Assembly: GCA_009787945.1 (NCBI GenBank)
Contig: WQSI01000025.1
Coordinates: 1 to 19,268 of the forward strand
Direction of reading: 5' to 3'
DNA: 19,268 nucleotides
Source: Defluviitaleaceae bacterium
GTDB taxonomy: Bacteria; Bacillota; Clostridia; Lachnospirales; WRAX01
Under the pieces are notes generated by a model. That model was not told where the DNA came from, ran no database searches, and saw only the letters and a list, made by a program, of their open reading frames with translations. Shown here one piece after another: positions 1-5,545 of the stretch (position 1 is the first letter of the stretch; each line of letters begins with the position of its first letter). Position numbers and translations under genes: made by a program.

Positions 1-108
1 ATAGCAAACGCACCTTGAAACCCATGGTGCAGAGGGAAGCCCGTCGCCAGAGGGCGTAAGGGCGTTTTGACCGATAGCAGCATGGGATTGAAAGGACGTT
101 TACTATAG
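1..108 (+). ncRNA. Candidate structured RNA / cis-regulatory leader, family not recognised
   Basis: Bases 1-10 pair with 97-106 (nine of ten positions, one C/A mismatch), closing a domain that ends just before the ribosome binding site of the PepSY gene at 124. Inside it, GCACC (10-14) pairs with GGTGC (26-30). The loop of that hairpin carries CCCAT (21-25), which is complementary to ATGGG (82-86), so a pseudoknot is possible. A second hairpin has GCCC 39-42 with GGGC 60-63 and CGCC 45-48 with GGCG 53-56, capped by AGAG. This nested design resembles a riboswitch aptamer. I do not match it to SAM, cobalamin, c-di-GMP, c-di-AMP, lysine, THF, ZTP, glycine or M-box consensus motifs. The 5' end may lie outside the window. 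Confidence 0.5.
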
Positions 109-123
109 GTAGGGGGCGAAACG

Positions 124-444
124 ATGTTTAATGAACAACCACCACAATTTACAGAAGAAATAAAAAGCAGGAAAGGCTTGAAAATATTTACCGCCATTCT
201 TAGCGGGATTATTATTGCAGGGCTTGCTTTCCTGTTTTGGCCATCAAATATAAGCCGTGATGAAGCTTCACAAACTGCCATTTCCCACGTAGGCGGCGGG
301 GTTGCCAACCGCCCAGAGCGGGACTTTGAAGCCTTCACCCGTGTGTGGAGTGTAGAAGTTTTCCACGACAACCTTGTCCACGAAGTTTTTGTTAGTATGC
401 GCACTGGCGAAGTTGTTCGGGTGGAAATTGATAGATGGGATTAA
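124..444 (+). CDS. Membrane-anchored PepSY-domain protein
   Basis: The 106-residue protein has a short polar N-terminus (1-19), one hydrophobic segment at about 20-40 (IFTAILSGIIIAGLAFLF) and an outward-facing C-terminal part. Residues 45-104 follow the PepSY pattern: a helix starting DEASQTAISHVGGG, then a strand around RVWSVEVF and a hairpin ending EVFVSMRTGEVVRVEID. PepSY domains occur outside the membrane and are thought to inhibit or shield proteases or to take part in envelope sensing; no specific partner can be named here. The start ATG follows a GGGGG-containing ribosome binding site that sits directly after the closing stem of the candidate leader RNA, so expression may depend on that fold. 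The gene ends at a strong terminator and appears monocistronic. Confidence 0.72.
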   Translation: MFNEQPPQFTEEIKSRKGLKIFTAILSGIIIAGLAFLFWPSNISRDEASQTAISHVGGGVANRPERDFEAFTRVWSVEVFHDNLVHEVFVSMRTGEVVRVEIDRWD

Positions 445-451
445 TGAGTAT

Positions 452-486
452 AAAAAACGCAACCTTTTAGCGGGGTTGCGTTTTTT
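452..486. terminator. Bidirectional intrinsic terminator
   Basis: A perfect 13-bp stem (452-464 with 474-486, core ACGCAACC/GGTTGCGT) encloses a 9-nt loop and is flanked by an A-run on the left and a T-run on the right. It can therefore stop transcription of the PepSY gene (plus) and of the VOC gene, whose stop lies at 497 on the minus strand. The two genes converge on it. Confidence 0.9.
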
Positions 487-496
487 ACCATTATTA

Positions 497-928
497 TTAT
501 TTCTGTTCTTCAAACATTTTCATGCGGTCCTCATGGCTGACAATTTTGTCAATTTGATGCAACATCCACATATAGCCGAAGGGGTCGCTGAACATAGCGT
601 TTTTAATCCCCATTGCAGGCATTTCAGTGACTGGAACAACTTGCTGACAACCATTGTCAATGGCAGATTGGAAAGTCGCCTTAATATCAGGCACAGCCAC
701 ATTAAGCCAAGAAGGGCAAGGGTCGCCCGCCTTTGGGGCAATTAGCATATGCTCTGCGTTTTCATCTAACATGTGGATGCGGCTGCCGTAAATGGTGAAA
801 ACCACCTCACTGGAACCCACTCCAAAGTCAGTCACCTCCACCCGTTCCACCTCGAAAATCTTCTCATAAAGCTCCAAAGCCTGTATAGAACTTTTAACAA
901 CCTTGCACACTTCAAGTCCTGTAATCAT
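497..928 (-). CDS. VOC-family (glyoxalase/PhnB-like) protein
   Basis: The 143-residue protein shows the vicinal-oxygen-chelate fold pattern of two beta-alpha-beta-beta-beta units. The N-terminal half is a helix followed by strands (LELYEKIFEVERVEV, SEVVFTIYGSRIHML). The C-terminal half carries VAVPDIKATFQSAIDNGCQQ and the family signature SDPFGYMWMLHQ near residues 113-125. It most resembles the PhnB / 3-demethylubiquinone-methyltransferase-like subgroup, whose members are often of unknown substrate. Metal and substrate cannot be assigned. The start ATG has an AGGAGG ribosome binding site at about 935-940. It lies 48 bp downstream of the small protein gene at 977 on the same strand, so it could be the last gene of that operon or have its own weak promoter in the AT-rich gap. 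Confidence 0.8.
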   Translation of the reverse strand: MITGLEVCKVVKSSIQALELYEKIFEVERVEVTDFGVGSSEVVFTIYGSRIHMLDENAEHMLIAPKAGDPCPSWLNVAVPDIKATFQSAIDNGCQQVVPVTEMPAMGIKNAMFSDPFGYMWMLHQIDKIVSHEDRMKMFEEQK

Positions 929-976
929 AACCTATCCTCCTAAAAATTATATTTAATTTTAATATATTCCTCACTC

Positions 977-1453
977 CTATTTAGGTTTGTTTCGGTTGTT
1001 TTCTTGGTATTGGCTAAGGATGTAATTTCGGTGGGCGAGGGTTGGTTCGGTTGTGCTTCTGCCTTCTTTGTTCCAGACGGCTTGGGCGGCGATTTTTGTG
1101 CGCTCTTCTTGGGCGCGGATTTTAACGTCAAGCTCTAATATGGTGTTGATAGAGTCTTGCAGTGCTTTGACTTGCTCGGGGTAGTGCTTGCCCTGCTCTG
1201 GAAACGTGGGGCTTAAAGGCTCGAAAATGGCTTGAAAAGCTTCGTCGCAATGCAACACTTGGTCGATATGCGCCTGCTTTTCTTTGCCCATTTCCAAAAC
1301 AAATTCCCTGCGGTCGTGGGCGGTGGTGGAGGAATAAAGGCTTTCTTGGTTTTCGCAAATATTTAGCAAATTTTCCAGTGCCGAGCGTTTCTTTTCTAAA
1401 ATGTCAGCTAAAATCGCCAGCTTGGTTTCAAATTCCTGTTGGTTATTAAGCAC
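977..1453 (-). CDS. Small helical protein, possibly FlgN-like flagellar export chaperone
   Basis: The 158-residue protein is predicted to be almost entirely helical, with long heptad-like stretches (EFETKLAILADILEKKRSAL at 7-26 and a helix around QVKALQDSINTILELDVKIR) and a charged C-terminus rich in N, R and K. The length, an early helix dense in leucine and charged residues, and the ELDVKIRAQE region recall FlgN/FliT-type chaperones, but no diagnostic motif is present and no other flagellar gene is nearby, so this assignment is tentative. The start is GTG at 1453, preceded by AAGGAGG inside the last codons of the deacetylase gene; the deacetylase stop is only 5 bp upstream. The two genes are therefore almost certainly translated from one transcript. 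No membrane segment or signal peptide is seen. Confidence 0.4.
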   Translation of the reverse strand: MLNNQQEFETKLAILADILEKKRSALENLLNICENQESLYSSTTAHDRREFVLEMGKEKQAHIDQVLHCDEAFQAIFEPLSPTFPEQGKHYPEQVKALQDSINTILELDVKIRAQEERTKIAAQAVWNKEGRSTTEPTLAHRNYILSQYQENNRNKPK

Positions 1454-1458
1454 AGCCG

Positions 1459-2784
1459 TTACCTCCTTGTTAAATCTCTGTAAATTCCGCGGTGTATCAC
1501 ACCTGCTTCTAAATCTATTTCTGAATGACGGTACATTTCATCAATTGTAACAAATGTATATCCTCGTTCCATGAGATTGTCAATTGCATAAATCGCCGCA
1601 TATATGGAAATTTCGTGGATGTCGTGAAGCAAAATTACGCTGCCTTCCACAGAGCGGTCGATTACGTGGGCTTTTGTGGCATAATAGTCCAAATAACGCC
1701 AATCTTGCGGGTCAACACTCCATAGGGCGACAGCCATGCCCATCTCCCGCGAAACATCAAGCACCATATCATTAAGCGCACCGAAAGGCGGGCGTAAAAG
1801 TGTTGGTTTTTCGCCTGTTATGTCGTAAATTATGCCACTGGTAACATCCAATTCTTCCTCAACTTGCCTTCTGTTTAGGCGGGTAAGGTTCGAGTGGCTG
1901 TAGCTATGATTGCCAATTTGATGCCCTTCTGCGTGCATACGTTCCACAATTTCGGGATGCGCAACGGCAGACGCACCTAGCAAAAAGAAAGTCGCGTGAA
2001 TATTACGCTCTGCCAATGCGTCAAGCAAAATTGGCGTTAGGCGGTAATGAGGGCCGTCGTCAAAAGTGATTGCCATTTTGGGGCGGATTTCTTGCGGTGG
2101 AGGGGAAGGGCTTTGCCAAATCCCCTCCAAGCTATTTAAGGGCAGGGTGAGGGTACGGTTTGGCATGTGTATATAAATATTTTCGTCATCAAAGGTAAAT
2201 TGTTCCAGCCCGTTAAGCCCCGTTTCTTCCCTTAGCGAATAAGCGAAGGCGGCGCGAAAATCTACACCATAAACAAACAAATCTTGGGGCCGAATTTCCT
2301 TTTCTTCATACAGGTTGTAGCTTATTGCTATATGTCTTGCAGTAAACCCACTGGCTTCGCCATAAAACCTCAAGTCAAGCACCACGCTTAATATGTCGCT
2401 GTTATACGAAAAAGTGCGCGGCCGCATGTGAATGTGACCACGGGTATTAGCCGCTACAAAGTCGTTTATGGATTCAAGAGCTAAGTCTGTTAACATTTGA
2501 TTTAATTGGTCGCTTGGGGTGATGGGATAGACCAAATTCATGTCAAAATTGCCGTCATACTCCCTAAAAATTTGGAAAGATACCCCCGAAGCCTGACCAC
2601 CTGGCAAACCAATGCCGCTGGTTTCGCCATAAAAACGCAGAAAATCAGCAGAAGGCAAATCCACCTCGTCTGCTGTGATATATAGGATTTCTGCAGGAGT
2701 TTGCTGAATGTCATCACCAGAACTGCAACCCCCAAAGACCAAAAAAACCGTTGCACATACGGCTGTGATAAAATACTTTTTCAT
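1459..2784 (-). CDS. Lipoprotein polysaccharide deacetylase (PdaC-like, CE4 NodB domain)
   Basis: The 441-residue protein begins with a lipoprotein signal ending FGGC (Cys20). Residues 35-225 resemble the DUF4163/DUF3298 module of PdaC and RsiV. Residues 235-420 form a NodB deacetylase domain with all five CE4 motifs: TFDDGP (base and metal Asp242/243), HSYSH (metal His293 and His297), RPPFG (331-335), DPQDW (358-362) and LLHDIH (catalytic His387). It should remove N-acetyl groups from peptidoglycan or chitin-like oligosaccharides on the outer face of the membrane, a reaction linked to lysozyme resistance in PdaC. The ATG at 2784 is preferred because the promoter at 2815-2843 would start the RNA near 2808, and a reading frame extended to 2907 would begin upstream of it. 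GAGGGG precedes the ATG. Substrate preference is unknown. Confidence 0.9.
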   Translation of the reverse strand: MKKYFITAVCATVFLVFGGCSSGDDIQQTPAEILYITADEVDLPSADFLRFYGETSGIGLPGGQASGVSFQIFREYDGNFDMNLVYPITPSDQLNQMLTDLALESINDFVAANTRGHIHMRPRTFSYNSDILSVVLDLRFYGEASGFTARHIAISYNLYEEKEIRPQDLFVYGVDFRAAFAYSLREETGLNGLEQFTFDDENIYIHMPNRTLTLPLNSLEGIWQSPSPPPQEIRPKMAITFDDGPHYRLTPILLDALAERNIHATFFLLGASAVAHPEIVERMHAEGHQIGNHSYSHSNLTRLNRRQVEEELDVTSGIIYDITGEKPTLLRPPFGALNDMVLDVSREMGMAVALWSVDPQDWRYLDYYATKAHVIDRSVEGSVILLHDIHEISIYAAIYAIDNLMERGYTFVTIDEMYRHSEIDLEAGVIHRGIYRDLTRR

Positions 2785-2814
2785 CAAATTTCCCAACCCC
2801 TCTTCTACAATATG

Positions 2815-2843
2815 ATTATACCCTAAACCCCAACCAATTTCAA
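2815..2843 (-). promoter_or_regulatory. Sigma-A promoter for the deacetylase operon
   Basis: On the minus strand, TTGAAA (2838-2843) and TATAAT (2815-2820) are separated by exactly 17 bp. Transcription would start near 2808, giving a leader of about 24 nt before the deacetylase ATG. It is divergent from the ribosomal-protein promoter at 2866-2894; the two -35 boxes are 22 bp apart. Confidence 0.8.
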
Positions 2844-2865
2844 TAAAAACTTTTGAAAAAAATGC

Positions 2866-2894
2866 TTGACATTGATGTGTGATTGTGTTAAAAT
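2866..2894 (+). promoter_or_regulatory. Sigma-A promoter for rpmG-secE-nusG
   Basis: TTGACA (2866-2871), 17 bp, then TAAAAT (2889-2894). The start point would be near 2901, leaving a leader of roughly 57 nt with an A-rich small GCC/GGC hairpin at 2903-2915 of doubtful meaning. Confidence 0.82.
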
Positions 2895-2957
2895 TCTTGT
2901 GTGCCAAAAAAAGGCTTATTTTTTATGTGTTAAACAACTTTTACATGAGGTGAGGAT

Positions 2958-3107
2958 ATGAGAACAAAAATTACATTGGCTTGCACAGAATGTAAGCAAC
3001 GCAACTATGAATCCAAAAAGGACAAAAAAACCCATCCAGACCGTATGGAGTTTAGAAAGCATTGCAAGTTCTGCAATAAGCACACACCCCATCGCGAAAC
3101 AAGATAA
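2958..3107 (+). CDS. rpmG: 50S ribosomal protein L33
   Basis: The 49-residue basic protein starts MRTKITLACTECKQRNY and ends HTPHRETR, the usual L33 layout and length. Two CxxC pairs (CTEC at 9-12 and CKFC at about 36-39) form the zinc-ribbon, so this is the zinc-binding (C+) form. It is part of the large ribosomal subunit. GTGAGGA lies upstream of the ATG at good distance, and an ATG 13 bp earlier reads into a stop after two codons. The position just before secE and nusG is the common Firmicute arrangement. A zinc-free paralogue elsewhere in the genome is possible but cannot be seen. Confidence 0.95.
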   Translation: MRTKITLACTECKQRNYESKKDKKTHPDRMEFRKHCKFCNKHTPHRETR

Positions 3108-3125
3108 TCTTGGGAGGATATTTTT

Positions 3126-3359
3126 ATGGATGACAAGAAAAAGAAAAAAACTGATGATGGCTCTGCTTTGGAAGGTGCTTCCTCTTGGTGGGGCGGGCTT
3201 ACTGCCGAATTTAAGCGGATAGCTTGGCCAACACGTCAACAAGTGGTTAAAATGACAATTGCGACAATTGTTATCAGCGGCATTATTGGCGCTATCATCT
3301 TCCTTTATGACCTTGGCCTGAACTTTTTGTTTGACAGGCTCATAAACTTAGTGGGTTAG
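3126..3359 (+). CDS. secE: Preprotein translocase subunit SecE
   Basis: The 77-residue protein has a lysine-rich cytoplasmic start, the amphipathic SecE helix with the hallmark EFKRIAWPTRQQVVKMT at about 28-44, and one membrane-spanning helix at 45-66 (TIVISGIIGAIIFLYDLGL). This is the short single-span form typical of Gram-positive bacteria. SecE clamps SecY in the SecYEG translocon. A TGGGAGGA ribosome binding site lies between the rpmG stop and this ATG (18-bp gap), and the stop is 8 bp before the nusG start, so it belongs to one operon with both. Confidence 0.95.
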   Translation: MDDKKKKKTDDGSALEGASSWWGGLTAEFKRIAWPTRQQVVKMTIATIVISGIIGAIIFLYDLGLNFLFDRLINLVG

Positions 3360-3367
3360 AGGTGGCT

Positions 3368-3904
3368 ATGTCTGAATATACCCAGCAAAGCGAGGCAATG
3401 TGGTATGTTGTGCATACCTACAGCGGCTACGAAAACAAGGTTATGGCAAATATCGAGAAAATTGTGGAAACCCGCGGTATGCACGACCAAATTTTGGAAG
3501 TGTCTGTTCCTACACAAAATGTAGTTGAGGTTAAAAATGGCGTGCGCAAAACTGTAAATCGCAAGGTTTTTCCTGGCTATGTGTTGGTTCATATGCACAT
3601 GAATGACGAAACTTGGTATGTGGTGCGCAACACCCGCGGAGTAACAAGCTTTGTTGGTCCTGGTTCTAAACCAGTGCCGCTAACAGAGGAAGAGTTGCAT
3701 ACAATGGGTCTGATTTCTGCCGAAACCGTTAATTTTGACTTTGAAGTTGGTGAGGTTGTGAGGATTATGGCTGGGTCTTTTGAGGACTCTACAGGCTCTA
3801 TCCAAGAAGTTAACCACCAAAGGCAAACAGTTACCGTGGCTTTAAGCATTTTCGGCAGGGAAACCCCTGTGGAGCTTGAATTTACGGAGATTGAAAGGCT
3901 TTAA
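3368..3904 (+). CDS. nusG: Transcription termination/antitermination factor NusG
   Basis: The 178-residue protein has the NGN domain (about 12-110; WYVVHTYSGYENKV, VFPGYVLVHM, VRNTRGVTSFVGPG) and a C-terminal KOW domain (about 125-178; FEVGEVVRIMAGSFEDSTGS). NusG binds the RNA polymerase clamp, influences pausing and processivity, and in many bacteria couples to Rho or the ribosome; rho itself lies at 12992-14443. The ATG at 3368 is chosen over an in-frame GTG two codons earlier because AGAGG at 3358-3362 is spaced 5 nt from it and partly overlaps the GTG. The length and domains are those of ordinary bacterial NusG. It closes the rpmG-secE-nusG run, and the next promoter lies within its last codons. 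Confidence 0.95.
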   Translation: MSEYTQQSEAMWYVVHTYSGYENKVMANIEKIVETRGMHDQILEVSVPTQNVVEVKNGVRKTVNRKVFPGYVLVHMHMNDETWYVVRNTRGVTSFVGPGSKPVPLTEEELHTMGLISAETVNFDFEVGEVVRIMAGSFEDSTGSIQEVNHQRQTVTVALSIFGRETPVELEFTEIERL

Positions 3905-3918
3905 TCCAAAACTATAAT
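3891..3918 (+). promoter_or_regulatory. Probable promoter for the rplK-ybjQ-rplA operon
   Basis: TTGAAA (3891-3896, inside the nusG 3' end), 16 bp, then TATAAT (3913-3918). The start would fall near 3925, shortly before the L1-type RNA motif at 3933. Read-through from the rpmG promoter is also possible, because no terminator is seen after nusG. Confidence 0.55.
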
Positions 3919-3932
3919 CTATAGTGTATAAA

Positions 3933-3961
3933 TGTGGGAGGGGAAACCCGCTAATACCACA
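3933..3961 (+). promoter_or_regulatory. L1-binding mRNA motif before rplK (23S rRNA mimic)
   Basis: GTGGGAG at 3934-3940 and TACCAC at 3955-3960 form an outer stem (GTGG/CCAC) with an asymmetric internal loop. An inner 3-bp stem GGG/CCC (3940-3942 with 3947-3949) is capped by a GAAA loop. The GGUGGGAG ... UACCACC pairing is what I recall as the L1 site in helices 76-77 of 23S rRNA. L1 is known to repress its own mRNA by binding such a mimic. The motif ends a few bases before the rplK ribosome binding site (GAGGAGG, 3962-3968), a position suited to blocking translation. Confidence 0.75.
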
Positions 3962-3977
3962 GAGGAGGAAAAATAAA

Positions 3978-4403
3978 ATGGCAAAAAAAGTAACGGGATT
4001 GATTAAATTCCAAATTCCAGCAGGTGCGGCAACTCCAGCACCTCCTGTAGGACCAGCTCTTGGTGCTCATGGTGTAAACCTTATGGGCTTTTGTAAAGAA
4101 TTTAACGATAGAACCAACAAGCAAAAGGGCATGATTATCCCTGTTGTTATCACTGTTTACGCTGATAAGTCTTTTACATTTATCACCAAAACGCCTCCTG
4201 CGGCAATTTTGCTTAAAAAAGCGGCAGGGCTTGAAAAAGCCAGCGGCGAACCCAACAAAACAAAGGTTGCTACTGTAACTTCTGCCCAGGTGAAAGAAAT
4301 TGCTGAAACCAAAATGGAAGATTTGAATGCCGCTTCTATTGAAGCTGCAATGTCGATTATTTCTGGAACTGCCCGTTCCATGGGAATCCTTGTTGAGGGA
4401 TAG
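3978..4403 (+). CDS. rplK: 50S ribosomal protein L11
   Basis: The 141-residue protein has normal L11 length and both domains: the N-terminal domain (MAKKVTGLIKFQIPAGAATP, then PPVGPALGAHGVNLMGFCKEFN with its proline- and glycine-rich linker) and the C-terminal rRNA-binding domain (about 70-141; TPPAAILLKKAAG, SIISGTARSMGI). L11 forms the stalk base of the GTPase-associated centre. The ATG at 3978 is used, with GAGGAGG 10 nt upstream; an in-frame ATG at 3924 would place the L1-type RNA motif inside the coding region and adds non-conserved residues. The stop lies 12 bp before the ybjQ-family start. Confidence 0.96.
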   Translation: MAKKVTGLIKFQIPAGAATPAPPVGPALGAHGVNLMGFCKEFNDRTNKQKGMIIPVVITVYADKSFTFITKTPPAAILLKKAAGLEKASGEPNKTKVATVTSAQVKEIAETKMEDLNAASIEAAMSIISGTARSMGILVEG

Positions 4404-4415
4404 GGGGGATTTGTT

Positions 4416-4727
4416 ATGTTAATTGTTACAATGCAGGAAATTCCTGGAAAGCAAATTGCTAATATGGGTCTTGTGCAAGGCTCTGTTGTTCAAACTAAAC
4501 ATATCGGCCGTGACATTGGCGCAAGCTTCAAAAGCCTTGTTGGCGGCGAAATTCACGCATATACCGAATTGATGATTGAAGCCCGTAAAATCGCTACAGA
4601 TAGAATGGTAGAGCAAGCCAAGGCTCTTAATGCCGATGCCGTTGTTGCCGTGCGTTACATCACTTGCTCTGTTATGGGCGGCGCGTCGGAGGTTATGGCT
4701 TATGGTACGGCGGTTAAGTTTGCGTAA
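4416..4727 (+). CDS. YbjQ/UPF0145 (DUF74) family protein, inserted in the L11-L1 operon
   Basis: The 103-residue protein matches the YbjQ family through its whole length: IPGKQIANMGLVQGSVVQTK near the start, HIGRDIGASFKSLVGGEIHAYTELM in the middle, then the helix EARKIATDRMVEQAKALNADAVVAVRY and the end GASEVMAYGTAVKF. The family is sometimes labelled heavy-metal-binding and forms ring-like oligomers in solved structures; its function is not established. No signal peptide or membrane segment is present. The gene lies between rplK and rplA, which are normally adjacent. A G-rich ribosome binding site (GGGGGGAT) precedes the ATG. Its stop is followed directly by the second L1-type motif, so it shares the transcript with both ribosomal protein genes. 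Confidence 0.9.
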   Translation: MLIVTMQEIPGKQIANMGLVQGSVVQTKHIGRDIGASFKSLVGGEIHAYTELMIEARKIATDRMVEQAKALNADAVVAVRYITCSVMGGASEVMAYGTAVKFA

Positions 4728-4740
4728 TATTGATAAATAA

Positions 4741-4767
4741 GTGGGAGAGGAAACTCGTTTGTACCAC
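4741..4767 (+). promoter_or_regulatory. L1-binding mRNA motif before rplA (second copy)
   Basis: Same design and same 27-nt length as the motif before rplK: GTGGGAG at 4741-4747, TACCAC at 4762-4767, inner stem GAG/CTC (4747-4749 with 4754-4756) around a GAAA loop. Relative to the first copy, the central inner pair changes from G-C to A-T on both sides, a compensatory change that supports a folded RNA rather than chance similarity. It sits 3 nt before the AGGAGG of rplA (4768-4774). Confidence 0.75.
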
Positions 4768-4781
4768 AAGGAGGATTTATA

Positions 4782-5474
4782 ATGCCAAAACAAGGTAAAA
4801 AGTTCCGCAAAGCTGCGGAGATGATTAATAGTGAAATGTTATATGACACCAAAGATGCCATCGAGCTTGTGACAAAGGCCGCCTTTGCAAAGTTTGATGA
4901 AACCGTAGAAGCTCACGTTCGTTTGGGTGTTGATGGTCGCCATGCAGAGCAACAGGTGCGCGGCACAGTTGTTTTGCCTCACGGAACTGGTAAAACCCAG
5001 CGCATTTTGGTTTTTGCTAAAGGCGACAAAGCCAAAGAAGCAGAGGACGCTGGTGCCGACTTCGTTGGTGCTGAAGAACTTATCCCTAAAATTCAAAACG
5101 AAAACTGGTTTGAGTACGATGTTATCGTTGCAACCCCTGACATGATGGGCGTTGTGGGTCGTCTTGGTAAGGTGCTTGGTCCTAAAGGCTTGATGCCAAA
5201 CCCAAAAACTGGCACTGTTACAATGGACGTTGCTAAGGCTATCGAGGAAATTAAAGCTGGTAAAGTTGAGTATCGTCTTGACAAAACCAATATCGTCCAC
5301 GTGCCTGTAGGCAAAGTTTCTTTCGGCACTGAGAAGTTGACAGAAAACTTTGAAACCCTAATGGCTGCCCTTATTAAGGCGAAGCCATCTGCTGCTAAGG
5401 GTCAATATTTGCGCAGCGCGGTTCTGGCTTCTACCATGGGTCCTGGTGTTAAGCTTAACACTGCAAAACTCTAA
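4782..5474 (+). CDS. rplA: 50S ribosomal protein L1
   Basis: The 230-residue protein has typical L1 length and motifs: MPKQGKKFRKAAEMI start, VRLGVDGRHAEQQVRGTVVLPHG, the domain II region with VATPDMMGVVGRLGKVLGPKGLMPNPKTGTV (about 123-150), and a C-terminus KGQYLRSAVLASTMGPGVKL. L1 binds the mobile L1 stalk of 23S rRNA and, as a repressor, the leader of its own operon; two such leader motifs are present here. AGGAGG lies 8 nt upstream of the ATG. The gene ends in a strong terminator with no rplJ following, unlike the usual rplK-rplA-rplJ-rplL order. Confidence 0.96.
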   Translation: MPKQGKKFRKAAEMINSEMLYDTKDAIELVTKAAFAKFDETVEAHVRLGVDGRHAEQQVRGTVVLPHGTGKTQRILVFAKGDKAKEAEDAGADFVGAEELIPKIQNENWFEYDVIVATPDMMGVVGRLGKVLGPKGLMPNPKTGTVTMDVAKAIEEIKAGKVEYRLDKTNIVHVPVGKVSFGTEKLTENFETLMAALIKAKPSAAKGQYLRSAVLASTMGPGVKLNTAKL

Positions 5475-5498
5475 GTTGATAAAACAATGAGATAATAT

Positions 5499-5533
5499 AA
5501 AAAAGCCACTTGGAAATTTCCAAGTGGCTTTTT
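5499..5533. terminator. Perfect bidirectional intrinsic terminator
   Basis: A perfect palindromic hairpin (5499-5516 with 5517-5533) has the core GCCACTTGG/CCAAGTGGC, A-run on the left and T-run on the right. It serves rplA from the left and the last gene of the minus-strand cyclase operon (stop at 5546) from the right. Confidence 0.93.
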
Positions 5534-5545
5534 ACATTTAGGGGA

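Noticed and set aside
940..1131. Minus-strand 63-residue frame overlapping the small helical protein
   Set aside because: Shadow of the 977-1453 gene, K/P/S-rich without a ribosome binding site.
2785..2907. N-terminal extension of the deacetylase frame to 2907
   Set aside because: It would begin upstream of the likely transcription start (about 2808), overlaps the divergent promoters, and destroys the lipoprotein signal that starts perfectly at 2784.
2903..2930. GCC-A7-GGC hairpin with T-run as an attenuator before rpmG
   Set aside because: Only three base pairs in the stem, too weak to support a terminator call.
3007..3222. Plus-strand frame overlapping rpmG and secE
   Set aside because: Out-of-frame shadow; rpmG (2958-3107) and secE (3126-3359) have good ribosome binding sites and family motifs.
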